Below are positions 11,158-22,079 of a DNA stretch of 64,000 bases, piece after piece (the first letter of the stretch is position 1; every line of letters begins with the position of its first letter). A program made the position numbers and the translations under genes. The DNA lies in assembly GCA_028583605.1 (NCBI GenBank), contig CM053331.1:9594857-9658856 (forward strand), read 5' to 3'. The notes under the pieces were generated by a model that did no database searches, was not told where the DNA came from, and saw only the letters and a list, made by a program, of their open reading frames with translations. This DNA is from Dastarcus helophoroides (taxonomy: Eukaryota > Arthropoda > Insecta > Coleoptera > Bothrideridae).

Positions 11158-12987
11158 CCGGGTGTTTTTTTTAGTTGGGAGGTTACCTTTACATGGAGTA
11201 TCACTTATTATAAAGGCAAACTGATTTTGTCGATGGGGCTAATCCAAACTGAACTGCCTTTCAAACATATTTTTAACTTTCTCCCACTTCCGGTTATACC
11301 GGAAGTAGACATCAACTTTCTTATTTTAAATAGCAACCCCCAAATTTAATACTTTATTTGGATTTTACGTACAAAATTAAGGTGAGTTTATGTATACATG
11401 TTTATTGCTATCTTTAATAGTTTTAAAGATATTTCAATTTTTTGAAAAAAAAATGACAGAAAAGAGGGTTATTTTGACTTTTTGTATCTTTTTTATTATT
11501 TGCAGTAAAAACATCAAATTTGAATTGAAGTCATGGAATATTATGGAGATTATATTAACGAAATCAGGTTTTACATTTATTACACAGGGTGATGGAAATT
11601 TTATGATCTTTATTGTTTTTGTTTTATTCAAAAAAACTCTGTTTCTTTAAATAGAAACTATGCGTTTTGTAATCATTTTTGGATTCTTCAGATGAAAAGA
11701 AGAAAAAAGTTTTAGGACTATTTTTTTAAAATTCTGCACCGTTACAGAGATATAATTCAAAATAATAAAGAAAAATATATCTTTTTTTTCTCTAGTAGTA
11801 ATTTGGTAGTAGAAAACAAAATTTAAAAAAAAAAAATAACCACAAGTCTTAAAAATTTTAGGCTAAATAACATTTAAAAGATACCCGTACAAGACCAATA
11901 AGTTTTTGACTAATTGTTAGAATACTTATTCAGCCAGAATACTTAGGGAGCCACGAATGTAAGTTTCGTTAAAATGGTTTGTTAAACAGACTTCTCATCT
12001 ATGGAGTCATGAAAATTAACAACAAATGTTCAAGAAAATTCGTCCCTTAACTGTTGTGCTGTTAGATTAGAACTCAGGATTTGTAAGCGTTAAATTTTAT
12101 AGGGAGATCGAAATGGAAATTTTTTAGTGATTTTTTACGACTACTGCATGACAAGCATATTGCTAGGAACAATTGGATGTGCTTAAAAACGTTACTCAAT
12201 TCGAAATCTTAAAATATGCCTTTAAATGTATTGAAAGAGAAGATCGTCCTTGTTGTTCTTGATGTAAATTTTTTGTCAATTTTTTTTTCCTATTACTTAT
12301 TATGATTAATTCTTTAAGCTTTTATTGCCTACAGTTAATTTCCTACTTGAACAAAAAAACATGTTTGATTGTTTTTATTTTGAGATTAATGTAAAATATC
12401 TCTGCAACGGTACAAAATTTTACAAAATAAGTAATATAACTTTTTCTTCTTTTTATGTAAAGAATCCAAAAATGATTAAAAAACATATAGCTCGCATTTA
12501 AAAAAACAGAGTTTTTTTGAATAAAACAAAAACAGCAAAGATTATAAAATTTCCATCACTGTATAATAAATGTAAAATTTGATTACGTTATTATAGTTTT
12601 TATAATATTCCGTGACTTCAACCCAAATTTCATGTTTTTACTGCAAATAATAAAAAAGATATGAAGAGTCAAAATAACCCTCTTTTATGTCATTTTTTTT
12701 TAGAAAAATTGAAATATCTTTAAAACTATCAAAGGTAGCAATAAACATGTATACATAAACTCACCTTATTTTTTTACGCAAAATTTAAATAAAATATAAA
12801 ATTTGGGGGTTGCTATTTAAAATAAGAAAATTGATGTCTACTTCCGGTATAACCGGTAGTGGGGGGAAGTTGAAAATATTTTTAGAAGATAGCTTAGCCC
12901 CGATTACCCCATCGACAAAATCAGTTTGCCTTTATAATAAGTAGTACTCCATATAAAGGTAACCTCCCAACTAAAAAAAACACCCGG
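11158..12987. mobile_element. 1.83-kb fold-back element with about 600-bp inverted arms, TA TSD
   Basis: The left end CCGGGTGTTTTTTTTAGTTG and its reverse complement on the right (CAACTAAAAAAAACACCCGG) are bounded by TA at 11156-11157 and 12988-12989. Similarity between arms runs inward past CTTCCGGTTATACCGG, TTTCTTATTTTAAATAGCA and GTTTATGTATACATG to about 11770 on the left and 12375 on the right. TA duplication and sub-terminal motifs place it with Tc1/mariner-type transposons. No transposase reading frame survives, so it is non-autonomous. It shares sub-terminal sequence with the element at 39559. Confidence 0.88.
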
Positions 12988-13009
12988 TATAAGTTATGAA
13001 AAAATGGTC

Positions 13010-14130
13010 AAAGTAGCTAATAACGGGCAAAAATTTGTTTAGTTTAAAATTAAAATTACAAGAAAAAAGTAGCAATCAAAATTTTACACACGAAACTTTA
13101 AGAAAAAGGATAAAATTTTGAAAAACTTGAATACGGCTTTTTAGAAAATTTTCACTTGTTCGTAGGTTTGTGTTGAAAATTCCTACTTCTTTTTTTTACA
13201 CTTTTTTTCACAATTTCTATTTTTTTTCCAAAATGTTTGTTTTTTCACAAAATTTTGCCTATTTTAAAAATTTCTATACTTATTTCAAAATTTTCACTTT
13301 CAAAATTTTATACTTTTTCTCAAGATTTCGACTTTTTTGTAGCTTTTAAAAACTTTTTGAAATTTTTTTAAATGAAAATTTTGACTTTTTTCAAAAGTTT
13401 GACACTTTTGTAAATAGTTGTGCTTTTTCCCAAAATGACGACTTTCTGATGACCTTATTTTTATTCTTTTCTGAAGAATTCGATTTTTATGAAAATTATG
13501 TTTTTTTTAATTTCAACATTTAAAAATTTCCATGATTTCTATTTTAGTAAAGGTTTTGATTTCAAATTTTTGCCTTTTTATCACTTTATAAACATTGATT
13601 TATTTAAAAAAATTGACTTTTCAAAATGTTCAGTTTTTTCAGGTTCCCATTTTTTATCAAAATTCCAATTTTTTCTCAAAATATTGATTTCACGTTTTCT
13701 ACTGTTTCTCGAAATTGTGACTTTTTTGTAATTTCTAAAAATTAACATTCTATTTCGAAGGTTTTACATTTTCAAATTCAATTTTTATTAAAATTTGACT
13801 TCAAAATTTTGAATTTTTTGAAAATTTGTCCAGAGAAATTCGATTTTTTTGTGCCTATTATTTTTTTCGAAATTAACCTTTTGCAATTATTGGCTTTTTG
13901 TATATTATTAATTTTTTTTTTAAATTGTGGCTTTTTTTGAAAACTTCGACTCTCACAATTTCAACATTTGCCAAATTTTAATATCTTGTAAAAAATTTAA
14001 CTTCTTAAAAGTTTTGAAATTCTTTTAAATATTTAAATATAAAGTATTGAAATGAATTGAAATATTGCACTCAAAAAAAAATTTTAAAATTCCACGTTTC
14101 AAGCTCCCATTTTGAAATTTCCATTTTTAA
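13010..14130 (+). repeat. Satellite-like block, mostly pyrimidine orientation
   Basis: After about 130 bases in the AAAATTTTGAAAAA orientation, the strand form switches near 13140 to TTTTCGACTTTTT and stays so to about 14100. With 10290-11155 this makes one block that changes polarity, interrupted by the fold-back element. The frame at 13489-13731 is compositional (Phe-rich) and is not called a gene. Confidence 0.7.
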
Positions 14131-14963
14131 TGGGGTATTAAGAATTTTCTCTGAACGCAAGGCCATTATTAAAACGAATTAAACCACCTTGAAAAATCTT
14201 GCGTCAAAAAATAGTTGTAAGGAGGTATCCTGTTTGTTAAATTGAGGTAATATTCCGTTTAAATTTGCTTAAAATGCTACGTTCCCTGAAAAATTCGATA
14301 TATAGAGAAATTCGGGTGATGAAGGTTTGTTATAGGGAGGTTTAAAGAGTCAAAAATAAAAATTTAAAAAAAAATTCAAAATTAAAAAGAAAGAAAGAAT
14401 GCTGATATTTACAAAAAATCGAAACTTTCAGAAAAAACTTAAACATTTTCAGTCAAAATTAAACTAAAGAAAAAGATTATGTTTCCACAAAAATTAAAAT
14501 TTTAAATACATGTTGGGACAGTCTATTATGAAATATGGTAGGAAAATCTTTGATTAATATTTTGTCAAAGATTTCCAAAGATGCAGAGACATAAAATACA
14601 AGTTCCAGGTAATCCATTTCTACGATTTTTTAACAAATGATAACAGCAATTTTTGTTATCTTTCTTGGTTTCAGCAACAATTTTTAACCTCTTATTGTCC
14701 AATGGGTCATTTTAGGAACAAACCAAATATAATTATTTTCTGCGGTAGCAAATTTTATTTATGACATTTCGTAGTAAGAGTCCTAAGTGTCTACAGTTAC
14801 TCTTTAGGCACATGCTGGATACTGTTACTTTTGCTACTAATTCATAGAGGGGCATTAGTAGTCATTTAATTTGGTTATTACCCTGCAAGTTAGTGATTTT
14901 CGCAATCGTTGGAAAAGTGCATGTGTTTTTCCAAATTTTGGATTAGTATGGAAAACTAAAAAT
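14131..14963. other. Mixed stretch, short satellite trace, no gene
   Basis: Contains a short purine-orientation satellite trace at about 14345-14510. The rest shows no coding region. A CAATAAGAGGTTAA-like word occurs here in reverse (near 14680) and again at about 18034, possibly the eroded ends of an older element around 14964-17782; this is weak. Confidence 0.35.
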
Positions 14964-15383
14964 CAGAACCGGATTTAAGGCGATTGGAGCGATGGCGCCC
15001 AATTAGGCCTCGCACTTGAAGGGGCCCCGCGTCACCACCAAAATTAACAGAAAGTTATTTTTCGAAATTTAAAGCAAATTGCTTTTGACGGTAAAGGATA
15101 AATTACGAATTATTCAAAAAATTAAAAATATATTTACTTTAAGTTTGCATTGATGGATGAGATTTATTATTGTGTTAATTATAACACTAGCTGCTACCCG
15201 CGGCTTCCTCCGCTTGTTTTTCTAGAAAATGTTATCAGATTATTTTCTCGAGGTTTAATTTTCTTAAAAAAAACTCCATGTTAAGCATTGCCCATTCCCC
15301 GGAGCACTAACCATTAACTATCCAAGTTTAGGTTTCTACATCTAGATATTTAGGTTATGCATTGTTCCGTTAATAGTTAGCTA

Positions 15384-17530
15384 CATGGGTGTAGGCAGAA
15401 TTTCCTTCAAGGGGGGAGGGGGGCCATAATCATTCTGAAAAATTCATGGACAAAACAAGAAAACCCTCTGGCTGAGTAATAACGTACATTATATATATTT
15501 TCACCTAAAAACTACATGAACTGACGAGATCTAATTTTTGAGATTTAAAGTCGAAATTTCAAAAAAGAGCCAAATTTTAAGATGAAATCTTCAGGAAACT
15601 TCAAGAAATGTCAAAATCTCGAAAAAGAAAAAATTTAAAAAAAACTTATTCAACATATTCTTTAAATTTACATGAAATCTTTTTCTCAAAATTTCCTAAA
15701 ATTATTGCTCTCAGACTTAGATTTCTATTAAAATTTCGATCCAATTTTCAAAATAAATTTATTTTTAAACGAAAATGTCCAGAAACAGAATATATCGAAT
15801 TTCAAGATAAGTCAAAATTTGCAAAATACATAAACAAACCTCTAGCAATAATTTAAAATCACTCGCAATCAAATTAAAAAAAATTAACTAAAAACAGATA
15901 ATTACCAAATCGCACTTTCTAGAAAATACTTCAACTCTCCAAAAGAAAATCCAGTTTTAAGATGAAAATTGGAATTTTGAAAATAAAGTAGTAATTTCTA
16001 AAAAGACGAATTTCGAGAAAAAAAAATGGAAAAGTCGGAGTTTTCAGTAAATCACACTAAAAATAAAAACCAAACCTTTTGCAAAAGCTTGAAAAATGTT
16101 CAAAATTTGAAAAAAGTTAAAATTTTTAATGCCTAATTTTGTGAAGAAGTCAAATTTTGAGAAAAAATCGCAATATTTAAAAACACTGTACTCAAAATTT
16201 AAAATTCAGCAAAGACGACGAATTAATCTTTTTCTCTAAATACTTAAAAATATTTTTTTCAACATTTTTATTAACATTCGAATATAATTTAGAGCGAAAA
16301 CATTTTCAGAACCATAAATGTCACATTTTGAGCTAAAAGTGGAAATTTGCTGAGAAAGACAAATACTAAGAAAGGTTGCGGAATTTCGAAATAAATAAAC
16401 AATTTTTGAAACAGAAGTTCAAAAAGTAAAATTTTGACAATAAAATCGAAATTACGAAAAAGTCGAATTCTGAGGAAAAGGCAAATTTAAAAAAAAAAGA
16501 CTATTTTAAGAGAAAATGTAAAAATTTTGAGAAAAAAGACGAATTTATCAAGAAAATGTTTAATATCAGATATTGAGACAAAATTCAAAATTTCATGAAA
16601 AAGAAACCAGTTGGAATTTTCAAAAACTCAAATTCTATATGTTCCGAAAATTATCGAAATTTGAAAAAAAAGCGAAATTTCGAGAAAGCTTGGAAAAGGA
16701 CAAAAAATTCAGAGTGTTACAGAAAAAGTTAAACTTTAAGAGAAAAGTTCAAATTTTGAAAAAAACAATCTAAACTCTGATTAAAAGTCGAAAAAGCAGA
16801 AAATGACCGAAATTCTTCGAAAAAGATTTAAATTTTGAGAAAAAGCATTTAATCTTTTAGTGAAATTTTGAAATGTTCCAGAAAGAGTGTGATTTTATCG
16901 TAATTAAGAACAAAAGCAAATTAAAAAAAAACAGAATTTTAAGAAAAAAAATGGAAATTTCCTGGGTAAATATTTGTTTTCTCTCGACTGCTCGACTCAG
17001 AGGAAATCTGGCGCCCTACCTTGCCTCATGTGGCGTCAAAAAATGTCTAATATTGTGATACACGTCGAAATTTTGACAAACAAATTGAAGCTTTTGGAAA
17101 ATTTTTTCATTTTTTTTTTTAAATTTTAAGTTTCAAAAAATTATACTTTTTTGTTATGTTATTGTGTAAACATCGAGGAAAAGACAAATTTGACAAACAA
17201 GTTAAAATTTGCAGATTTAAAAGAAAGGCAAAATGTTCAGAAAAAGTATTTCTAGAAACAGCAAAACTTTGGAAAAAAACGACAAACTTTTAAATAAAAA
17301 TTTAAAATTTTGATAGTTATGTTTGATAAAAGTGAAATTTTATGAATAAATGCAAAATTTCAAAAAAAAGACAAATTTTGTAAAAAAAAATACGAAATTT
17401 GAGAAAAAAGTCGAAATTTCGAAAAAATATTTCAAAGAAAGAATGAATTTTGACAAAAAATGTTTGGTGCTTCAGTTGAATACATAAATTTTTCAGCATG
17501 AACCAGGAGGGGGGGCTAGCTACGCCCATG
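15384..17530. mobile_element. Inner hAT-like element carrying satellite DNA
   Basis: Inverted ends CATGGGTGTAG (left) and CATGGGCGTAG (right, reading inward) are flanked by GTTAGCTA (15376-15383) and ATTAGCTA (17531-17538), an 8-bp duplication with one difference. Near each end lies a G-run or C-run (GGGGGGAGGGGGG left; GGAGGGGGGG right) and a CTGAAAAATT-like word. The interior from about 15540 to 17470 is satellite-like DNA with no transposase, so the element is non-autonomous with satellite cargo. Confidence 0.7.
15540..17470 (-). repeat. Satellite-like cargo inside the hAT-like element
   Basis: Purine-orientation units (GTCGAAATTT, TTTTGAGAAAAAG) run the full length with no polarity switch. 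A less AT-rich patch at about 16965-17045 (CTCGACTCAGAGGAAATC) interrupts it. Reading frames at 15608, 16573, 16873 and 17317 derive from the Lys/Phe-rich repeat and are not called genes. Confidence 0.75.
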
Positions 17531-17790
17531 ATTAGCTAGGATGTATTCCTTAATATGACGAGTAAAATAGTTAACAGAAACAAAACTTTATGTGATCAAC
17601 TATTCAAAGTTAAAAATAATTTATGCAATTTCATGGTTTGTTAAATTGAAAGAGTTTTATTTGTTCTGTTTAACATATAAACTCGATAACAGCACAAAAA
17701 TTATTTTATTTCTGGTAATTATTCAGGCAAAAAAAACTAAAAAAAAATATAAAGCGCCCCGCACTTATTGGATCCGGACCTGCTAAAAAT

Positions 17791-18619
17791 ATGTATAATG
17801 TTGTTTGCAACCTACATATTTTCTTCTCTAATCAACCACATATGTGATATTCTATTGTTAGTTATTATTCTAACGGTATGGTCCACTGGCCCTTAAATGG
17901 AACAAATCCATATTTTTTTTGTAAACAAAATTAAAATTATGTATGAAGTGTACAATGTATTTTAACAATTCCCTTTTGACACATTTAGAATTTAAAATAT
18001 TTTTTTTTTCTTTTAAAATAAAAATGCGGTCAATAAGAGGTTAACTGATAGCAAAACCTTATGAGGAATTTTCCTAGAAGATAAGGTAGGAAAGTGGACC
18101 TTAATAATAATAAATAGGATTAAATTGTGATCTCCACCACGATTTTTGGGAACAGATTTAATACCGACACTTGAGCTCTCTTCTTTGTTTTAACATTTCA
18201 TGAAAATAAACAGGTTCCAAGTATCACATTTCATTTCGTTAGTAATTATTAACGAGTAGTTGCAACGAATCAAATATTACTGCTGATGTACTGATATCAT
18301 CTGTAGCAGACATCACACCAAATATTAATTTCGGTCATTAGAAACGAGGCTCAGCTAATGCTGATGTCTTATAAATTAATTAGGAACCAACAACATGACT
18401 ACAACGTGTATGTCAAATGTCATATGTGTTATTCAGTTCAATAGTAAAGAGATTGACCAGAGAAAATTTTTGGCACATCTCCGCATTACAATCGCGCCTG
18501 CAGAAATAAAACAAGCTTTAGGTAGTGTCCCCAAATAAGTCGAACGCTTACTTTTAGTATGCCTAATAATTACTTTGTGCTTTACACAGTAAACCAGATC
18601 GAGTTGATAAATTTTCACT
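17791..18619. other. Intergenic stretch, nothing recognised
   Basis: No coding region, RNA gene or paired termini. A short polypyrimidine run sits near 18000. Confidence 0.4.
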
Positions 18620-18633
18620 ACTGTTCTGTACGT

Positions 18634-18708
18634 TTTTTTATTCAATTTATTTAACATTTTCTTCGGCCATAATATTTCCGGTCAATAAGGGTCTACCATG
18701 AAGAATAA
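18634..18708 (-). mobile_element. 75-bp fragment of the 'CCGGTCAATAAG' retroposon-like family with 14-bp TSD
   Basis: The segment is bracketed by perfect 14-bp direct repeats ACTGTTCTGTACGT at 18620-18633 and 18709-18722. On the minus strand it reads from TTTATTCTTCATGG through CTTATTGACCGGAAATATTA and GCCGAAGAAAATG to an A-rich end, GTTAAATAAATTGAATAAA. The long duplication and A-rich 3' end suggest target-primed reverse transcription and a truncated copy. Related copies are at 28463-29068, 29250-29736 and 51121-51280. Confidence 0.75.
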
Positions 18709-18722
18709 ACTGTTCTGTACGT

Positions 18723-20759
18723 CACTAATACTTTGAATTCTGAGAAAGAAAATCGCAATGCAGATGTAGCTATGCTAGCAATTCTTGTACCCGTAAAGCG
18801 GAAAAAACAGCATTTTAAGATACATATTTATCCATTACAGCAGATCGTGAATTTTCACAACGACTGAAAATTCCGCAGAATTTCAACTGCAACTTCGCGG
18901 TAATCGTTGGCATAGCTCAAGAGCGCTGTCAGATGTAGTAGAAGCTTTTACTTACGCAATAAACATAAAATAAGAATGCCCACATTCCACAGCTTTATAG
19001 TATTTACATTGAGGTTGCCTGCCGCCGCCGCGTTGTCTTGCTGAAAACGTTCCAAACTTTTCAGGCGTGCATCTCATGAAAGAATATTAAAATTATGGCA
19101 CCGAAAAAATAATTCTGTGAATGCACGATATGAGGACGTCGACCTAATTTGTATTAATATATGGTTTTGAATGTTTGAACTGTCAGATACAGTTCTTGGA
19201 CGACGTTTTGCCCGCCGTAGGTTCCTCAGAAATAAAGCAAATAAACCAAATTTGATACAAAAGCGCATGGTAACTCGATATGTTGGTTATAGTAGAAGCG
19301 AAATTCTCGAAGTAAAAGTAGCACAAAAATACGCGGCGAAGGAAGCCAGTTAATAAAGAAGAGCGCAGCACTCAGTCAATCAGAATGACATTTCATCTAG
19401 AGAGACTGAAATAAAACAGGTTTAAAGCTTTGGGACTGGAGACCACTGGATTAAGATGACAGATCGTCTTCAACTGTTTTATATGCTTCGGAGGAATCGG
19501 AGCTACCAATCCTTCTGAACCATTCCCTCGAGGAACAAGGTACTGTTTCTGAGGACAACAGAAATTTGTAGGCTTCATTAAGTCAACTAAATTATGTGGT
19601 TAATTGTGCTCGATTGTTAATGAAAACCGCTATAATGTATTGAGAAATACATCCGTCTAGTTTTTACTTACATGCTGAAGTTTCAAGCTCAGTTAGATTA
19701 CCTGCAACAAAACACAGTATGAGCAAATATGTCCTTTTATCTTCATGAAAATGTCAATGGCGTCACCGTAATGCAAAAAGTCTCCCATTATAACTATGAT
19801 TATCCATTATTTATGGCAGGCGTAGCCTGTATTATTCTTCAGTCACTGAAATAACATAGGACAGCGGCCAGACTAATAGCATAGAGCTAAGCCGGGACAT
19901 TGTTAGTGTTAACATTGCATTGTGGCTTACAGAGCCGAGAAATCCTTTGGGGACACATCATATTAGCGGAATATTTCCTAAAATCAATATTGCACCATGA
20001 CGCATCGTGATAATGAGCAGGAAATTAAGGATACCGTTAGTCATACGAGGAACGCATTTATCATGTGTCTCAGAAACGCCCACTCAACATAATTAATTCG
20101 TTAGTATGCTAGATAGCTGGATATCAGTTGTGTGTCACATGTAGTACAAATAAACGAATAATTTAATGTGAAAGCCTGTCAAATTTAACTTTAAACCTCG
20201 TCATTTACACTGGATATGCACAGACAGATTATTTATTGTCACAGGCGGTGTGACGTTATTATCCTGGAATATTTAATGAAGCAGAAAGGTGGATTTACTT
20301 TCCGATCCTTCAGAGTGCAATTTCAGTAAAATAGAGTGCATCATGTGTCAGCCTGACCGATGAAATGAACATTATTCGACTTTTGTCAAAGCCACAAGAG
20401 CACAATAGACCAAATCAAGACTTGATAGCTACTGGCACCGCCATCATCAGTAGAATGTAAGATGGGGTTAGGTAAAGGATATAAACAATAAAAAAGGTTT
20501 CAAATTGGAGCTTGTACATTTATTAAGTAGGAATAAGAGATGAATGCGTGGACGTGCGAATTATATTTTTAAAAACTATTTATTTACAAATACGGATATG
20601 CACATTTAGCAAAGTTTATATTTACTATCTAAAACCGTTGATGGTGACAGCCGAAATTCCACCAATATCGAATTCAAAATTTATACAAATTCCTAATTCC
20701 TACCTTGGCGATTTGAGAAAAGAAGTGGTCCAAATAGGATGGTGTTAATTCCATCATTT
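18723..20759. other. Intergenic stretch of ordinary complexity, no gene recognised
   Basis: About 2 kb without satellite words. Small overlapping frames on both strands near 19074-19578 do not resemble a known family and lack a coherent coding context. A GCCGCCGCCG triplet run occurs near 19021. Unrecognised host exons cannot be excluded. Confidence 0.4.
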
Positions 20760-21689
20760 CGATTCCAATATTTGACTTGTCAAAGTTTTTGAATAAAATC
20801 GAAATGTGCCAACTTTACTTGAAATTCCTTCTTTCTTTTTTAAATATTTTAGGAATTTCTCAAAGATTCGACTAATGAAAATCCAGAATATTCCGAATTA
20901 CAAGATTTTGGAAAATTTTACCCTTTTTTTTTAAAAGTCGCCTTTACTCGAAAGTTTTTTAAAAATTTCTGCTATTTTAGAAAACATCAATCTCATTTGA
21001 ACATTTTCACTTTTTTGAAAAGTTCAATTTTTTATTTTGAAATACATTTTTTATTGAAAATTTCGATTTTATTTATTTATTATTTATATTGTAGTGATTT
21101 GTAGAATTTCGATGGTTTTTAAAGAATTCGATTTTTTGTTTTCAACATTTAAAAATTTTATTTTAAAAATTTCAACTTTTCTATAATAATTTAGGCATTT
21201 TACTACATCCAATTTGTTGAAACAATTTTGCCTAATTTTGAAAACTGAAATTTTTTCGAATATTGTTTTTTGGAGCATTGTCCTTTTTTTTAATTTTGAC
21301 GGTTTCGTGCCCATATATTTTGATTTTTTCGAAAAATGTGTTTACTTTAAAAATTATGTCTATTAAAAATTTTACTTTTTTGAAACATTTTGCATTTTTG
21401 ACTATTTCTATTTCCTTTTAAAATTAAATTTTTTTAAAGTACTTTGACTCTAATACAGTTTTGAGTTTTTTGGAAAATTTCGACCTTTTTCAAATTTTTT
21501 TAATATGAAAATTTTTATCTCTTTTGAAATTAGACGTTAATGAAAATTTATACCGTTTTTACAATTTTGTCTAGAAATTTTAGCTTCTAAAATCGGATGT
21601 TTTAAAACTTGACTATTCTGAAAAATTTATTTAATTTGAAAATTTGAATTTTTAAAAAATTTCAATATTATTGGAATGTTTAAATTAAA
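20760..21689 (+). repeat. Satellite-like block, pyrimidine orientation
   Basis: Degenerate TTTCGACTTTT/TTTTGAAAATTTC units on the plus strand, ending at the MITE copy beginning about 21690. Confidence 0.7.
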
Positions 21690-22078
21690 TTTTCATAACT
21701 ATTAAAGTTTATTAACGGTTAAAACGACAACATATATTTCTATAGATATTTGCTATGACCGGACCTGGTTTCGCTTTTCAGTTTGGTCGGCAGATATACT
21801 AGCAATTTGTTTAGCTGGTGTTACGCTAACAAGCTCCATGGATGACAGACTCCTACGAATATTGTATCAAATCCGAATTCTCGTCCAAAGGTTCACATAG
21901 AGATATGTTCAGAAGATCAAGCTGCTCGTTCATAAGCAAAACCAGGTCCGGTCATAGCAAATATTTATGGAAACATCCTGGAAATTTTAATTGTTGTTTT
22001 AATCGTTAATAAAGTTTAGTAATTATCAATATTGAAGAATGCCACATAGTAAGGGTTAGAGATGTCAATGTTTAATTT
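21690..22078 (+). mobile_element. MITE with internal inverted repeat, copy 1
   Basis: A left word AAGTTTATTAACGGTTAAAAC and right word GTTTTAATCGTTAATAAAG are inverted relative to each other. Further in, TTTGCTATGACCGGACCTGG (from about 21749) is mirrored by CCAGGTCCGGTCATAGCAAA (ending about 21961). The core between the arms (about 21775-21935) is unique and non-coding. Comparison with copy 2 at 24311 suggests the ends reach TTTTCATAACTATT on the left and GGGTTAGAGATGTCAA on the right. No target-site duplication was settled. Confidence 0.72.
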
Positions 22079-22079
22079 T

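Larger units (their letters stand above)
14964..17782. mobile_element. Outer hAT-like element, TSD CTAAAAAT
   Basis: Identical 8-bp CTAAAAAT flanks at 14956-14963 and 17783-17790 bracket a 2.8-kb segment. Its ends are inverted: CAGAACCGGATTTAAGG on the left, and on the right reading inward CAGGTCCGGATCC. GC-rich words (GGGGCCCCGCG left, GCGCCCCGC right) lie just inside each end. An 8-bp duplication with CAG ends is the hAT pattern. No transposase was seen; a second element (15384-17530) is nested within. Confidence 0.72.

Noticed and set aside
11390..11650. 86-codon frame with membrane-like composition in the fold-back arm
   Set aside because: The mirrored arm does not keep the frame open, and an opposing frame overlaps it. 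It is a by-product of AT-rich sequence.
14510..18110. Possible larger inverted repeat (CAATAAGAGGTTAA words, GTAGGAAAAT words) enclosing the nested hAT-like elements
   Set aside because: Matches are short and interrupted, spacing is inconsistent, and no target duplication was found.
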